Part shown: piece after piece, positions 46,554 through 55,715 of the stretch
How positions within the stretch are numbered: position 1 is the stretch's first letter
Layout of the letters: every line of letters begins with the position of its first letter
NCBI RefSeq assembly: GCF_002001165.1
Contig: NZ_MUNQ01000008.1
Location: 62,001-126,000 of the forward strand
Direction of reading: 5' to 3'
From: Rhodanobacter sp. C05
GTDB lineage: Bacteria; Pseudomonadota; Gammaproteobacteria; Xanthomonadales; Rhodanobacteraceae
Length of the DNA: 64,000 bases
Program-made: the position numbers and the translations under genes
The notes under the pieces: model-generated
What the model was told of the DNA's origin: nothing
The model's database searches: none
Seen by the model: only the letters and a program-made list of their open reading frames with translations

Positions 46554-48761
46554 ATGCCAAAGTTTTCCGCGCTGTGCTGTCTTTCCCTGCTGTTTGTGCT
46601 GCCGGGAGTCTGCACTGCGAGCGCCATCGCGATCATTCCGAAACCGCAGCAGCTGGTGATCGACCAGGGCAGCTATCGGCTGGATGCGCATACGACGGTT
46701 GCCGCGCCCATCGATGCGCGTGCGCGCGAGATTGCCGCCTTCCTGCGCGAGGCAGTGCATGCGCAGACCGGCATCCAGCTGTCCCGCGGCGGATTCGCGC
46801 AAGGCATCGAGCTGAAGCTAGACCCGTCCGTCCACGGCGACGAAGCGTATCGGCTGGTGGTGATGGCGAAGGGCGTCACGATCAGTGCAGCCACCGACAA
46901 GGGTTTGTTCTGGGGCGTGCAGACGCTACGCCAGTTGCTGCCACTGCGACATGCGGGCACAGCGGATATTCCGGCGTTGCATATCGAGGATGCACCGAGC
47001 ATGGCGTGGCGCGGGATGATGCTGGACGTCGGCCGGCACTTCTATCCGGTGTCCTTCATCGAGAAACAACTCGACCTGCTCAGCTACTACAAGATCAACA
47101 CCTTCCACTGGCATCTCACCGAGGATCAGGGCTGGCGTATCGCCATCGAGCGCTATCCTCGGCTCGCCGCCGTGGGAGCTTGGCGCACCGAAGCCGATGG
47201 CAGCCGTTATGGCGGCTTCTATACGCAGCAGCAGATCCGCGAGGTGGTCGAATACGCGCGTTTGCGCAACATCACCGTGGTACCGGAAATCGAGATGCCC
47301 GGCCACAGCTCGGCGGCATTGGCCGCCTATCCACAACTCTCATGCACTAGGCAGCCCGTGCAGGTCGCGATCACCTGGGGCGTGTTCAAGGATATCTATT
47401 GCGTCGGCAACGAGGCCACCTTCACTTTCCTGCAGCACGTGCTCGCTGAGGTGGTTGGCCTGTTTCCTGCGCCCTACGTGCACATTGGTGGCGACGAGAC
47501 GCCGAAGAATCGCTGGAAGGCGTGCGATTCCTGTCAGATGTTGATGCACGCGCAGGGGCTGGCCGACGAGGACGGACTGCAGAGTTACTTCATCAAACGC
47601 ATCCAGAAGTACCTGGCCGGCAAGCATCGCACCTTGATCGGCTGGGACGAGATCCTCGAAGGCGGTGCCGACAGGAACGCCATCATCGAGATCTGGCGTG
47701 GCGAGGCCGAGGGCCGCAAGGCGCTCGCCAGTGGCAACCGCATCATCAACGCCGGACCGTTCTATCTGGATTCGCCCTCCGCGGAGCTCAGCGTGAAGAA
47801 GATCTACGCGACCGATCCCCGGCAAGGTTATGCCAATGCACCGACTGGGTTGTTCCTCGGTGCCGAGGCGCCGTTGTGGAGCGAGCGTGCCACGCCGCTG
47901 AACGCGGAAAGCAAACTGTATCCACGCATGCTGGCGTTCGCCGAAATCACCTGGAACGACGGTCCGCGCGACTACGCCGATTTCGAGCGCCGCCTGCAGA
48001 CGCAATACCCCTGGCTAGATGCCCGGGAAGTGAACTATGGCCCGGAAGACCAGGATCTGGCCACGTTCCATATCGCGCCCGATCCGCACGGCGGCTGGCT
48101 GCTGCAAACCACCAGCGGTCTGCCTGGTCTGGTCTTCCACTACACCACCGACGGTAGCGACCCGATGCGGGGTTCTCCCGAATTCACCGACACGCTGGCG
48201 ATCCATCATCCCGGCACGCTGCAGGTGACGCCGTTCCGCCACGGTCGCGCGATGGATCTGCCGACCCGCTTCACCACGGTCGACAATCTGGCTGCAGGCA
48301 AGCCGATCACCTACGCGCAGCCACCGAGCCCGCACTACAGCGGTGCGGCCAACACGCTGGACGACGGACTGCTCGGCAGCGACAACTTCCATGACGGCCA
48401 ATGGGTCGGCTGGGAAGGTGGCGATCTGGATGCCAGCATTGACCTGCAGCAGCCGACCCGACTGCACAGCGTTGCGGTGGCTTTCATGCAGCAGAGTGGC
48501 TCGTGGGTGCTGTTGCCAAAGCAGGTGACGTTCTACGTGTCGGCCGACGGTCAGCACTGGTCGCAACTCTTTGCAAGGACACTCAAGGTCGATGCCGATG
48601 ATGCGCGCCCGCTGGTGCAACGCATCGAGTTCAGCAGCCCCGTATCGATCAGCACGCGCTATGTCCGCGTCAAGGCGGAGAACTATGGCGCGCTGCCGTC
48701 CGATAGCGCGGGTGCCGGTCACAACGCGTGGTTGTTCACTGACGAAATCATACTGCACTGA
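46554..48761 (+). CDS. GH20 beta-N-acetylhexosaminidase with C-terminal binding domain
   Basis: A 735-residue exported GH20 enzyme releasing terminal GlcNAc (or GalNAc). After the signal peptide comes the GH20b domain (IPKPQQLVIDQGSYRL), then the TIM barrel with HLTEDQGWRI, PEIEMPGHSSAALAAYP and the catalytic Asp-Glu pair in HIGGDETPKNRW (about 314-315). WNDGPRDYADF closes the barrel. Residues 590-735 look like an F5/8 type C (CBM32-like) domain. TGGAG precedes the ATG at 46554. It is probably co-transcribed with the receptor. Confidence 0.93.
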   Translation: MPKFSALCCLSLLFVLPGVCTASAIAIIPKPQQLVIDQGSYRLDAHTTVAAPIDARAREIAAFLREAVHAQTGIQLSRGGFAQGIELKLDPSVHGDEAYRLVVMAKGVTISAATDKGLFWGVQTLRQLLPLRHAGTADIPALHIEDAPSMAWRGMMLDVGRHFYPVSFIEKQLDLLSYYKINTFHWHLTEDQGWRIAIERYPRLAAVGAWRTEADGSRYGGFYTQQQIREVVEYARLRNITVVPEIEMPGHSSAALAAYPQLSCTRQPVQVAITWGVFKDIYCVGNEATFTFLQHVLAEVVGLFPAPYVHIGGDETPKNRWKACDSCQMLMHAQGLADEDGLQSYFIKRIQKYLAGKHRTLIGWDEILEGGADRNAIIEIWRGEAEGRKALASGNRIINAGPFYLDSPSAELSVKKIYATDPRQGYANAPTGLFLGAEAPLWSERATPLNAESKLYPRMLAFAEITWNDGPRDYADFERRLQTQYPWLDAREVNYGPEDQDLATFHIAPDPHGGWLLQTTSGLPGLVFHYTTDGSDPMRGSPEFTDTLAIHHPGTLQVTPFRHGRAMDLPTRFTTVDNLAAGKPITYAQPPSPHYSGAANTLDDGLLGSDNFHDGQWVGWEGGDLDASIDLQQPTRLHSVAVAFMQQSGSWVLLPKQVTFYVSADGQHWSQLFARTLKVDADDARPLVQRIEFSSPVSISTRYVRVKAENYGALPSDSAGAGHNAWLFTDEIILH

Positions 48762-48949
48762 GCCGCACCGATTCATCCATACGAAATTTTTCATGCAACA
48801 TCGCGACAGGAACTAGGTGACATAACGGCAATCCCAGTGACTAATCAACCAAAATTTCACACAGAAACGATCCTGCCCTCGATAACTTTCAAGCTGCATG
48901 ACGTATGCGATTAACGCGCATTCTGAGAGCCGCTTGAAAGGAACACCTC

Positions 48950-49783
48950 ATGTCTGATCAGTCCACATCGTGGTGCGTACTTATCCCGTGTTTCAACGAG
49001 GAAAAGGCGATCGGCGAGGTCGTTTCGTCGGCAACGAAGTTGGGTAGGCCAGTCATCGTGGTCGACGATGGTTAAGAGGATCGTACGGCAGAGATCGCTT
49101 CCGAATTTCCAGTCGAGCTACTTCGGCATACCCACCAGCGTGGCAAGGGTGAAGCACTGCGAACAGGGTTTCGGCATGCATTGAACATGGGAATTGACGC
49201 CGTCGCTACGATGGATGGCGACGGTCAGCATCTAGCTACTGATATTCCACGATTGGCCGCGGTTTCTCGTCTCTATCCACGCGCCGTCATTATTGGCGCC
49301 CGTCTGCTGGATCGCGAACAACAACCGGCTTCGCGCCGTCGTGCCAACGAAGTTGCTGATTGGTGGGTTTCCTGGGCATGCGCTCAGCCCATCGTCGACA
49401 CGCAGAGCGGTCAGCGCTGGTATCCACGCGCAGCATTGGAACTGGTGGACTCCGCCCCGAAGGGCTTCGTATTTGAAACCGCGATCTTGATACGTGCGGC
49501 GCGCGAAGCTGGCCTGGATGTTGTGTCGATACCGATCGCGTCACGCTATCAGGTCAACTTTCGTCACAGCCACTTTAGGCCTGTAGTTGATACTTTACGT
49601 ATCACGGCGCACATCGCCACGTGCATGTTTCGCTACGGGCAACCAGTTTCAAGCTTCCACCGTGCTCAGCTCCGCCCCACGATTGTCGCGGTCCAGTCCG
49701 ACGGTGCAAGTACGACTCCATCACGCAGCGTTTCAATTGACCAGATGCAAAAGTTGACGCATGGCCGAAGAATGTCCGTATGA
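48950..49783 (+). pseudogene. Glycosyltransferase family 2 gene broken by an in-frame stop
   Basis: A 278-codon frame with AAAGGAA before its ATG that encodes a GT2 enzyme: VLIPCFNEEKAIGEVV, IVVDDG, MDGDGQH (DxD-like) and GARLLDREQQPASRRRANEVADW all fit polyprenyl-phosphate mannosyltransferase-like proteins. Codon 42, where this family has Ser in the VVDDGS motif, is TAA (49073-49075); one base change from TCA would cause that. The frame is otherwise intact to 49783, which overlaps the next gene by ATGA. A restart at the ATG at 49181 would lack the nucleotide-binding part. Confidence 0.85.
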
Positions 49784-50277
49784 AGAAGAGACATGTTTTC
49801 AGCACGTCCAATGTGGCCGCGGCGCAGTCCGCCGTGCAGAGCGCACGAACGGCAGGCGTTCCTGATGACGACATTTCATTGATCGCCCGTGACGACATTC
49901 AACTGGACAAAATTCCCGATCATCGGCAGGAGCCCAAGGAGGATTTCGGTCGCGGCGGTGCCAAGGGTGTGTTGATGGGAGGAGGCAGCGGCCTGCTGGC
50001 GGGTATAGTCGCCATCACCGTTGCACCCGTTGGGCTTACGCTAGCGGGAGTTGCCGCAATGACCTTGGCTGGCGCAGCTGCTGGTGGCTGGGTTGGGATG
50101 CTTACCGGTACGGCAGAACCCGATATCGTACGTCGCACGTTCGAGGAAGAAATTGCCGCAGGCCGCGTACTCATCGTTATCGATGGTGATGACCATACGC
50201 TCGCCAGCGCTGACGCTGCAATGAAGTCCCTCGGAGCACGCCGGCTTCCGTTCGACGCCCCCACGGCGATGAGTTGA
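49780..50277 (+). CDS. Glycine-rich membrane protein resembling stress protein 17M/DUF1269
   Basis: A 165-residue protein. An N-terminal alpha/beta part (MKKRHVFSTSNVAAAQSAV, DISLIARDD) is followed by a glycine/alanine-rich double membrane hairpin at about residues 60-110 (GVLMGGGSGLLAGIVAITVAPVG), then a short C-terminal domain (RRTFEEEIAAGRVLIVID). The pattern resembles small general-stress proteins with a Gly-zipper. It overlaps the broken glycosyltransferase by ATGA and may be affected by the stop upstream. Function is unknown. Confidence 0.65.
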   Translation: MKKRHVFSTSNVAAAQSAVQSARTAGVPDDDISLIARDDIQLDKIPDHRQEPKEDFGRGGAKGVLMGGGSGLLAGIVAITVAPVGLTLAGVAAMTLAGAAAGGWVGMLTGTAEPDIVRRTFEEEIAAGRVLIVIDGDDHTLASADAAMKSLGARRLPFDAPTAMS

Positions 50278-50408
50278 AGATGCCTGTTCGTCTGATCGAC
50301 TAAGCTTCGCGGTCCGTCGGCCAGATGGCCAATAAATATGAATCGATGGCGCAGGTCTGGCACTCTCGGGTGACAGGCGGGGCATGAATTCTTTATGAAA
50401 GGAAGTGG

Positions 50409-50861
50409 CTACGCACGCCCGGAGCGCCTCAGAGCGCAAGCCTGCTCATGTCCGGCAAGTACCGAAACATAGGACCGCTCAATGACCCCTCTTGTCGGAG
50501 GCGAAAGAGTGGGATCGTTCAATGCTTCTTCGTATTTATGCCTGACGCGATTCTCGCTGCATATGACTTCATCGATGATGGCGTCTTCGCCTGAACTCAG
50601 AATCTCATGCAGGTTGGCAAACAGACGATATGCAGACCCCATTAGGGAGCCTTGAATTTCGGGATCACCCCCTAATGAGCTGACCTGGGTTTTCAAGGCA
50701 TCGACCACGTGCTGTCTATCCGCTGACCAGCGCATAAAGCTGCCGCTTATATAGGCGTTATCTATCTTCTTCGCCGCCTCGACGTAGCCTTGAGCGCTAT
50801 CGATAGTCGTCGTGATGAGATTGTTCAGAACGGCAATATCGTTGGTGTCGTTGTCGACCAT
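50409..50861 (-). CDS. PA2169/DUF2383 family four-helix protein
   Basis: A 150-residue protein of the PA2169/DUF2383 ferritin-like family, small four-helix bundles of unknown function often found with stress genes. Recognised features are the N-terminal IAVLNNLITTTIDSAQGYVEAA, then RQHVVDALKTQVSSLGGDPEIQGSLMG, and the acidic DEVICSENRVRHKYEEAL helix. It has no membrane segment. The ATG at 50861 gives a family-typical length. Confidence 0.8.
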   Translation of the reverse strand: MVDNDTNDIAVLNNLITTTIDSAQGYVEAAKKIDNAYISGSFMRWSADRQHVVDALKTQVSSLGGDPEIQGSLMGSAYRLFANLHEILSSGEDAIIDEVICSENRVRHKYEEALNDPTLSPPTRGVIERSYVSVLAGHEQACALRRSGRA

Positions 50862-51032
50862 GGCAGGCTTCTATCGAACGAATTCAAGAGTCTCCAGAAG
50901 ATGATTGATGCATTGCCTAGTGTGCGTGAATGAGATATTCAAGGTGCGTGACGACCCCCATCAGTATCTGAATCATTCGATCACCGCGAGACGAAAACAA
51001 GGGATCCAATTTGGTATCTCGGTCAATAAAAA

Positions 51033-51055
51033 GGCCGGTCAATGTCTGACCGGCC
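51033..51055 (-). terminator. Rho-independent terminator
   Basis: Read on the minus strand, GGCCGGTCA-GACAT-TGACCGGCC is followed by TTTTTATT, a perfect 9-bp stem and a T-run. It sits 22 bp after the stop of the membrane protein gene at 51077-51919 and is the clearest intrinsic terminator in the window. The remaining 215-bp gap up to 50862 holds nothing else that I can see. Confidence 0.88.
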
Positions 51056-51076
51056 ATTTCCCTGATCTGGCTTCCC

Positions 51077-51919
51077 TTAGTTCACTCGGCTTGTCGGACG
51101 CGCGGGATATTTGCGCAAGTGATACACGTGATGGATGTGGCTGGCACCTAACCAACCACCAATGGCGGCTGCGAGCAACGCAAGGAAGCTGCTGATGAAG
51201 GCAACCCACAATGTCATCGCCAGATAGTGGGCCGTTCGATCCGCGGTCATCTTCGCTTCGGCTCTGGCCAAACCGATCTGCGGGGACAAGCGTTGCAACG
51301 CTTGCGCGGCGCTGGCCTGTGTCGTTCCTGTGTCCGCAGCGAGTAGAGCGCTGGCCGTGTCGTCGTGATTCGCGATCAATGCGGCGACGATCGGAGCCGA
51401 CACACCATGCTCGCGGCCGGTCAGCTGGAACGCGATATTGGCATCCAGAACTGCAACCGCACCTCCACCTGCCATGGCGGATGGGTTGCCGCCGCGCGCG
51501 TTATCTCCGTCCGCGTGCATGCCCATCATGCTGCCGTGGCCGGACATGGAATGTCCCAACCCCAAAGCAAGCCAAAGGGCTGTCATGGTGACGGACAGAC
51601 CCCAGACCGTTACGCCATGAAGTGCGCCCATGGTGTCATCGTTGCGTCCGTCAAACCAACTCGCGAACATACCGCCTAAAAACAGCGCGGCGACCCACGT
51701 GATGATCATCCAGATCGCTGTGCCGATACCGATGCCCTTGGCACTCCCCGCGGCATTCCATGCATCAAAACTGGAAAAGCCCAGTGCTAGACCGGCCACG
51801 TAAAGCAACCCGGCAACACCCGTAGCAATCAGCCAACCCGCAATCACTGCCCGAAACTTCATGGACGGGTGCAGGTTTCGTTTATCAATATTTACAGAGC
51901 TTTCTGGAACGTATGACAT
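51077..51919 (-). CDS. Four-helix membrane protein, unknown function
   Basis: A 280-residue inner-membrane protein. Three helices lie in the first half (AVIAGWLIATGVAGLLYVAGLALG, AIWMIITWVAALFLGGMFA, VWGLSVTMTALWLALGLG) and one near the C-terminus (LAMTLWVAFISSFLALLAAAIGGWLGA). Between them is a Met/His-rich loop (HSMSGHGSMMGMHADGD) and an alanine-rich soluble stretch. The His/Met loop might bind metal, but this is only suggestive. GGGGAGA before the ATG supports the start and a strong terminator follows. I do not recognise a named family. Confidence 0.7.
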   Translation of the reverse strand: MSYVPESSVNIDKRNLHPSMKFRAVIAGWLIATGVAGLLYVAGLALGFSSFDAWNAAGSAKGIGIGTAIWMIITWVAALFLGGMFASWFDGRNDDTMGALHGVTVWGLSVTMTALWLALGLGHSMSGHGSMMGMHADGDNARGGNPSAMAGGGAVAVLDANIAFQLTGREHGVSAPIVAALIANHDDTASALLAADTGTTQASAAQALQRLSPQIGLARAEAKMTADRTAHYLAMTLWVAFISSFLALLAAAIGGWLGASHIHHVYHLRKYPARPTSRVN

Positions 51920-51981
51920 GTTCGTCTCCCCGATGGCAAATCGGCTATAACGCTATGCGCTTGATTGAAGAGCGCCGCGAC

Positions 51982-52116
51982 TCAGGCGCAACCGCGCAAG
52001 AGAGCGAACAGAATAAGTAAAGGAATGGGAACACCCATAAGCCACAGCAAAACATATCCGATGCCGCCCTTTTGCTTGCCTGGTTCTGAGCCCGTTGTTC
52101 GATCATTAACGCCCAT
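51982..52116 (-). CDS. Small single-helix membrane protein (44 aa)
   Basis: A 44-residue protein with a polar N-terminus (MGVNDRTTGSEPGKQKGG) and one hydrophobic helix (IGYVLLWLMGVPIPLLILFALL). GAGAGGGG eight bases before the ATG at 52116 picks this start over a longer in-frame one. The Gly-Gly then helix pattern is common among tiny proteobacterial membrane proteins. It lies 101 bp after the mrfB-like gene on the same strand. Confidence 0.6.
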   Translation of the reverse strand: MGVNDRTTGSEPGKQKGGIGYVLLWLMGVPIPLLILFALLRGCA

Positions 52117-52217
52117 GGCATTACCCCTCTCGATAGTTAGTCGACCAAAGCCAGACGGCACCGTTTCAGCGTCGATGCATGAATTTATTGCGCACGGTGT
52201 GGATTGGCTGTGATGTT

Positions 52218-53117
52218 TCAGCGATTGGGGCAATCACACACCACGTCAATTCGCGGCCGGTCGAAGCAACTTTTCGTATCGCCGCACGGGGACGCGGCTA
52301 GGCTGGCCATATGCAACAGCACGCCAGCCACGCTCTTCAAGTCCTGCGCGTTGTGCGCCAATACGCGCCTGAGGTTCAGCGCAGAACCTCCGCGCAGATA
52401 GGAAAGCCACGCAGCCGGAGCTTCCGAACCAGGCAAATCGTATTCGCGCACTACACCGAGCAGTTCGCGTTCGGCAGTGGCCAAGCGACAGTTCTCCCAC
52501 ACGCCCTTCCAGTGTCGTCGCACCGGATGGAGCAGATCCAGATGACCTAGGCCAGTCAACGGATCCGGCAACCGTGCCAAGCGATAGCGCGTCTTTAGCA
52601 GCGGTGAGTCGTAGCATTTACCGTTGTAACTGACGAGTACGGTGTCCGACTGCAGCCACCGGGCAAACGTCTGCAGCATCGCACTCTCTGCACCCATGGT
52701 GGTCATTGTCAGCTGGCGCAGGCGGAAGCGTCCGTCGGCCAGCCAGTCCGCGGCACCGATCATCCATGCGCGCGTGCCGGTGCCTCCGGCCAGGCCGGTC
52801 GTTTCGGTGTCGAAGTGAAGCAGTCGCTGGTGAGCGACGGGTGCCTCCCATCGCGCGAATGAGGTGTCGATCAACGGGGATGGGCGCCCCCAATCCATGA
52901 GCGCTTCAGTGAGGAACAGTCCTGGTGCGATCTCTACTCCGGGGACCATTCGGTCGCTGGGCGGCGCACGCTGCGTCACACCCTGCATTTGTGAGCGTCT
53001 CTGAATCAATCGGAGAACGTCGGGTGAAAGGGCAGGGTTTGCAGTAGCCGCTAAGGGTAGGCGCGATTGACCTGATTCCGTGCGCAGCTTTCGCAATCGC
53101 GCAGCCAAAGCGCTCAC
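52218..53117 (-). CDS. mrfB: RNase H-like 3'-5' exonuclease, MrfB/YprB-like
   Basis: A 299-residue protein of the YprB ribonuclease-H-like family. DEDD-type residues are visible in LLHFDTETTGLAGG (Asp, Glu), LVSYNGKCYDSPLLKTRY and NAQDLKSVAGVL. In Bacillus subtilis the homologue MrfB works with helicase MrfA to repair mitomycin C damage. Here the GTG at 53117 overlaps the stop of the MrfA-like gene (GTGA), so the pair is conserved as an operon. The N-terminal 90 residues are less conserved and the C-terminal tail has Cys residues (SPCGDTKSCF, VVCDCP) of unknown role. Confidence 0.85.
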   Translation of the reverse strand: MSALAARLRKLRTESGQSRLPLAATANPALSPDVLRLIQRRSQMQGVTQRAPPSDRMVPGVEIAPGLFLTEALMDWGRPSPLIDTSFARWEAPVAHQRLLHFDTETTGLAGGTGTRAWMIGAADWLADGRFRLRQLTMTTMGAESAMLQTFARWLQSDTVLVSYNGKCYDSPLLKTRYRLARLPDPLTGLGHLDLLHPVRRHWKGVWENCRLATAERELLGVVREYDLPGSEAPAAWLSYLRGGSALNLRRVLAHNAQDLKSVAGVLLHMASLAASPCGDTKSCFDRPRIDVVCDCPNR

Positions 53118-55522
53118 AGTGCCACCAGTAGCGCCAGCACGCGCAATGCCAACGCCTTGGGCGTCGTGGCTGCATCCTCATCAGCGGCAAGCACTGGGCC
53201 CACGCAGCCCGGACAGCCACCACGGCAATCGCAGCGTTCGATCAGGGTCATCGACTGCGCCACGAGATCCTCGCGCCGGTTGAACAAAGGCTCGCTCTGA
53301 CCGATGCCACCGGGAAACGCATCGTAGAGGTAAACCGTCGGCGTAAAAGGGGCGTCAAGCGCCAGAGTGGCAGGCTGCCCGTCGGTGCCGCGGATCTGTC
53401 CACGACCCGTGACGTCCGCACTAACGAACCACGCCCCGTCGCCGCTGCCCACCGACTTTTGCAAGTCGCGCGCTTCGGCCATCACCGCAACCGTCGCCAC
53501 GATGTGCAGGGCGTAAGCCGCTCCGAGGAAACCGTCGAGTGCTTGGTGACGATCTTCGAAGGCGGCATCAAGCACGACTTGCGCAAGCTGCCACCACACC
53601 GCCGTCGTGTGTAACTCTTGATCCGGCAGGTTGACCTGACCGAAGCCGATGTTCTCGTGGGAGTAGAAACGAATCTTCTTGTAGCCGGGCACGCGGCGCA
53701 CGACATGCACTTCTCCGTGGTGCGCCTGCCCACATCCGGCATTGGACGTGTCGAAGCAATCGAGCACCTTGAGTTTCGTGTAGTCGATCGCGTCGGTGTA
53801 ATAATCCACGTGGGTGCGTGTGACGTAGGCCTTGCGGCCTTCCCAGTCGAGGCATTCCACTTGGTAGGGCACGGACTGAATCATGTGGATGGCGCCCTCG
53901 TACAGCGTTACAGGCGCGGCGGTGTAGTCGACTTCCGCGATGATGGTTTGGCGGCCGTTGGTGCGATCGACCACCACGAAGTTGCCATCGGCAACCGAGC
54001 GCAAGGACACTACAATGGCTGGATAGCTGTCAGCGATCCACTCCCACCGATCGCCCTCACGATGCAACACGCCTTCCTCGCCCAGCACGTCGAGCCACGG
54101 AGTGGCCACTTCGGTGCCGAACATTTCATCACCGATGAAGGGCAGCTCGAAAGCCGCACAGCGAATGTGGTCGAGCAGGATGAGAGGCTGATCGGGCTGG
54201 ATGCGCGCGTGTTCGGGCGACGCGCCCTGGAAGAATTCCGGGTGTCGAACCAGGTATTGATCGAGTGGATCGGAGCTCGCCACCAACACACCCAGCGCCG
54301 ACTGCTGCCGGCGACCGGCGCGGCCGAACCGTTGCCAGGTGGCGGCCACCGAGCCGGGATAGCCGTTCAACACCACCACATCGAGCGAGCCGATGTCCAC
54401 GCCCAGTTCCAGTGCGGACGTGCTCACGATGCCGTCGATGGTGCCGGCGCGCATCTCGCGTTCCGCGGCGCGCCGTTCCTTCGGCAGGTAGCCGCCGCGG
54501 TAGGCGCGGATCCGTGCGGGCTTGCGCGGGTCGCTGTCGAACACGTCTTTCAGGTATTTGGTCAGCACTTCGACCATGGTGCGCGACTGCGCGAAGACCA
54601 GCGTCTTCATGCCCGACTTGATAGCCAGCCGCGCGATGCGGTTGGTTTGCGAGCGTGCGGATGCCCGCAAACCCAGATCGGGATTGACGACCGGCGGGTT
54701 CCACAGCAGCACGTGCTTGTCGCCGGTCGGTGCACCACTTTCCGTGATTGCAGCAACGGCATCCTCGATCAGTGCTTCGGCGTGCTCCTTCGGATTGCCG
54801 ATCGTTGCGGAGCAGAGAATGAACTGCGGTGCCACGCCATAGAACGCACACACGCGCTTGAGCCGGCGAATCACATTGGCGACGTGCGAACCGAACACGC
54901 CGCGGTAGGTGTGCACTTCGTCGATCACGACATACCGCAGGTTCTCGAAGAACTGCGCCCATTTGGTGTGATGCGGCAGGATGGCCTGATGCAGCATGTC
55001 CGGATTGCTGACCACGATGTCGCCATGCAGCCGGATGGCTTGGCGCGCGTCACCGGGCGTGTCGCCATCGAAAGTGAAGGCTTTGACGCCCAGGTTCCCG
55101 GCTTGGTTGAGTGCGAGCAACTCGGCCACCTGATCCTGCGCCAGCGCTTTCGTCGGGAACAGATACAGCGCCTTGGCGTGCTGCGTCATTGCGGCGGTGA
55201 TGACCGGCAACGTGTAGCAGAGCGACTTGCCAGAGGCGGTGGGCGTCACGATGGCGACATGTGCGCCGGATTGCGTCGCCGTCCAGGCCTCAGCCTGGTG
55301 GCTATACAGCTGGTCGATGCCACGTGAGCGCAAGGCTTGCGCGAGCGCAGGTGGCAGATCGTCGGGTAACGTCGCGAATGACCCTTCACGGCCGGGCACC
55401 ACGAAAGCACCGGTGATCCTCGCCGCGTACCGCTTCGTGAGGCGCTGGGCCAGCGTGCGGCCGTCGCTCGGGTCACGCAGGACCAGTTCATCGGAGGCGT
55501 AGCGATCGAGAAGAGCGTTCAT
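53114..55522 (-). CDS. mrfA: DEAD/DEAH-box helicase, MrfA/YprA-like
   Basis: An 802-residue superfamily 2 helicase. Motif I is PTASGKSLCYTLP, motif II is VIDEVHTYRG, motif III is LCSATIGNP, and ATWQRFGRAGRRQ is motif VI. The C-terminal third is the DUF1998-type domain with a four-cysteine cluster in CDCRGGCPGC, as in MrfA, which binds zinc. The start at 55522 (MNALLDRYASDEL) was preferred to an ATG 17 codons upstream. It is divergent from the lexA-imuAB-dnaE2 operon, a setting that fits DNA-damage repair. Confidence 0.87.
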   Translation of the reverse strand: MNALLDRYASDELVLRDPSDGRTLAQRLTKRYAARITGAFVVPGREGSFATLPDDLPPALAQALRSRGIDQLYSHQAEAWTATQSGAHVAIVTPTASGKSLCYTLPVITAAMTQHAKALYLFPTKALAQDQVAELLALNQAGNLGVKAFTFDGDTPGDARQAIRLHGDIVVSNPDMLHQAILPHHTKWAQFFENLRYVVIDEVHTYRGVFGSHVANVIRRLKRVCAFYGVAPQFILCSATIGNPKEHAEALIEDAVAAITESGAPTGDKHVLLWNPPVVNPDLGLRASARSQTNRIARLAIKSGMKTLVFAQSRTMVEVLTKYLKDVFDSDPRKPARIRAYRGGYLPKERRAAEREMRAGTIDGIVSTSALELGVDIGSLDVVVLNGYPGSVAATWQRFGRAGRRQQSALGVLVASSDPLDQYLVRHPEFFQGASPEHARIQPDQPLILLDHIRCAAFELPFIGDEMFGTEVATPWLDVLGEEGVLHREGDRWEWIADSYPAIVVSLRSVADGNFVVVDRTNGRQTIIAEVDYTAAPVTLYEGAIHMIQSVPYQVECLDWEGRKAYVTRTHVDYYTDAIDYTKLKVLDCFDTSNAGCGQAHHGEVHVVRRVPGYKKIRFYSHENIGFGQVNLPDQELHTTAVWWQLAQVVLDAAFEDRHQALDGFLGAAYALHIVATVAVMAEARDLQKSVGSGDGAWFVSADVTGRGQIRGTDGQPATLALDAPFTPTVYLYDAFPGGIGQSEPLFNRREDLVAQSMTLIERCDCRGGCPGCVGPVLAADEDAATTPKALALRVLALLVAL

Positions 55523-55693
55523 GCGGTGGCCTGGGCTGATGAGGTGAACAAGTGAATCCCGAGGTGATCTCATCCCGTGAGATGACTTCGGGTGACGCTG
55601 CGACTGAAGTCGCCTTCGAAGCTGTGTGCGATCACCGCGCTAAACCCTTGATCTGTCTGAGGTGGTTTGGCGGGGTTTTCTTTCATCTTCCAT

Positions 55694-55713
55694 TTTCACC
55701 TAAATAGGTGAAA
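55694..55713. promoter_or_regulatory. Palindrome at the lexA start, proposed LexA operator
   Basis: TTTCACCT-AAAT-AGGTGAAA is a perfect inverted repeat ending two bases before the lexA ATG, a position expected for autorepression. It does not match the enterobacterial CTG-N10-CAG box. A half-site AGGTGAAC lies at 55542-55549, about 20 bp before the divergent mrfA-like start. Confidence 0.6.
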
Positions 55714-55715
55714 CT

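Noticed and set aside
53618..55327. 569-codon plus-strand frame antisense to the MrfA-like helicase
   Set aside because: The helicase motifs on the other strand are unambiguous; the antisense product is low-complexity His/Arg/Val-rich.
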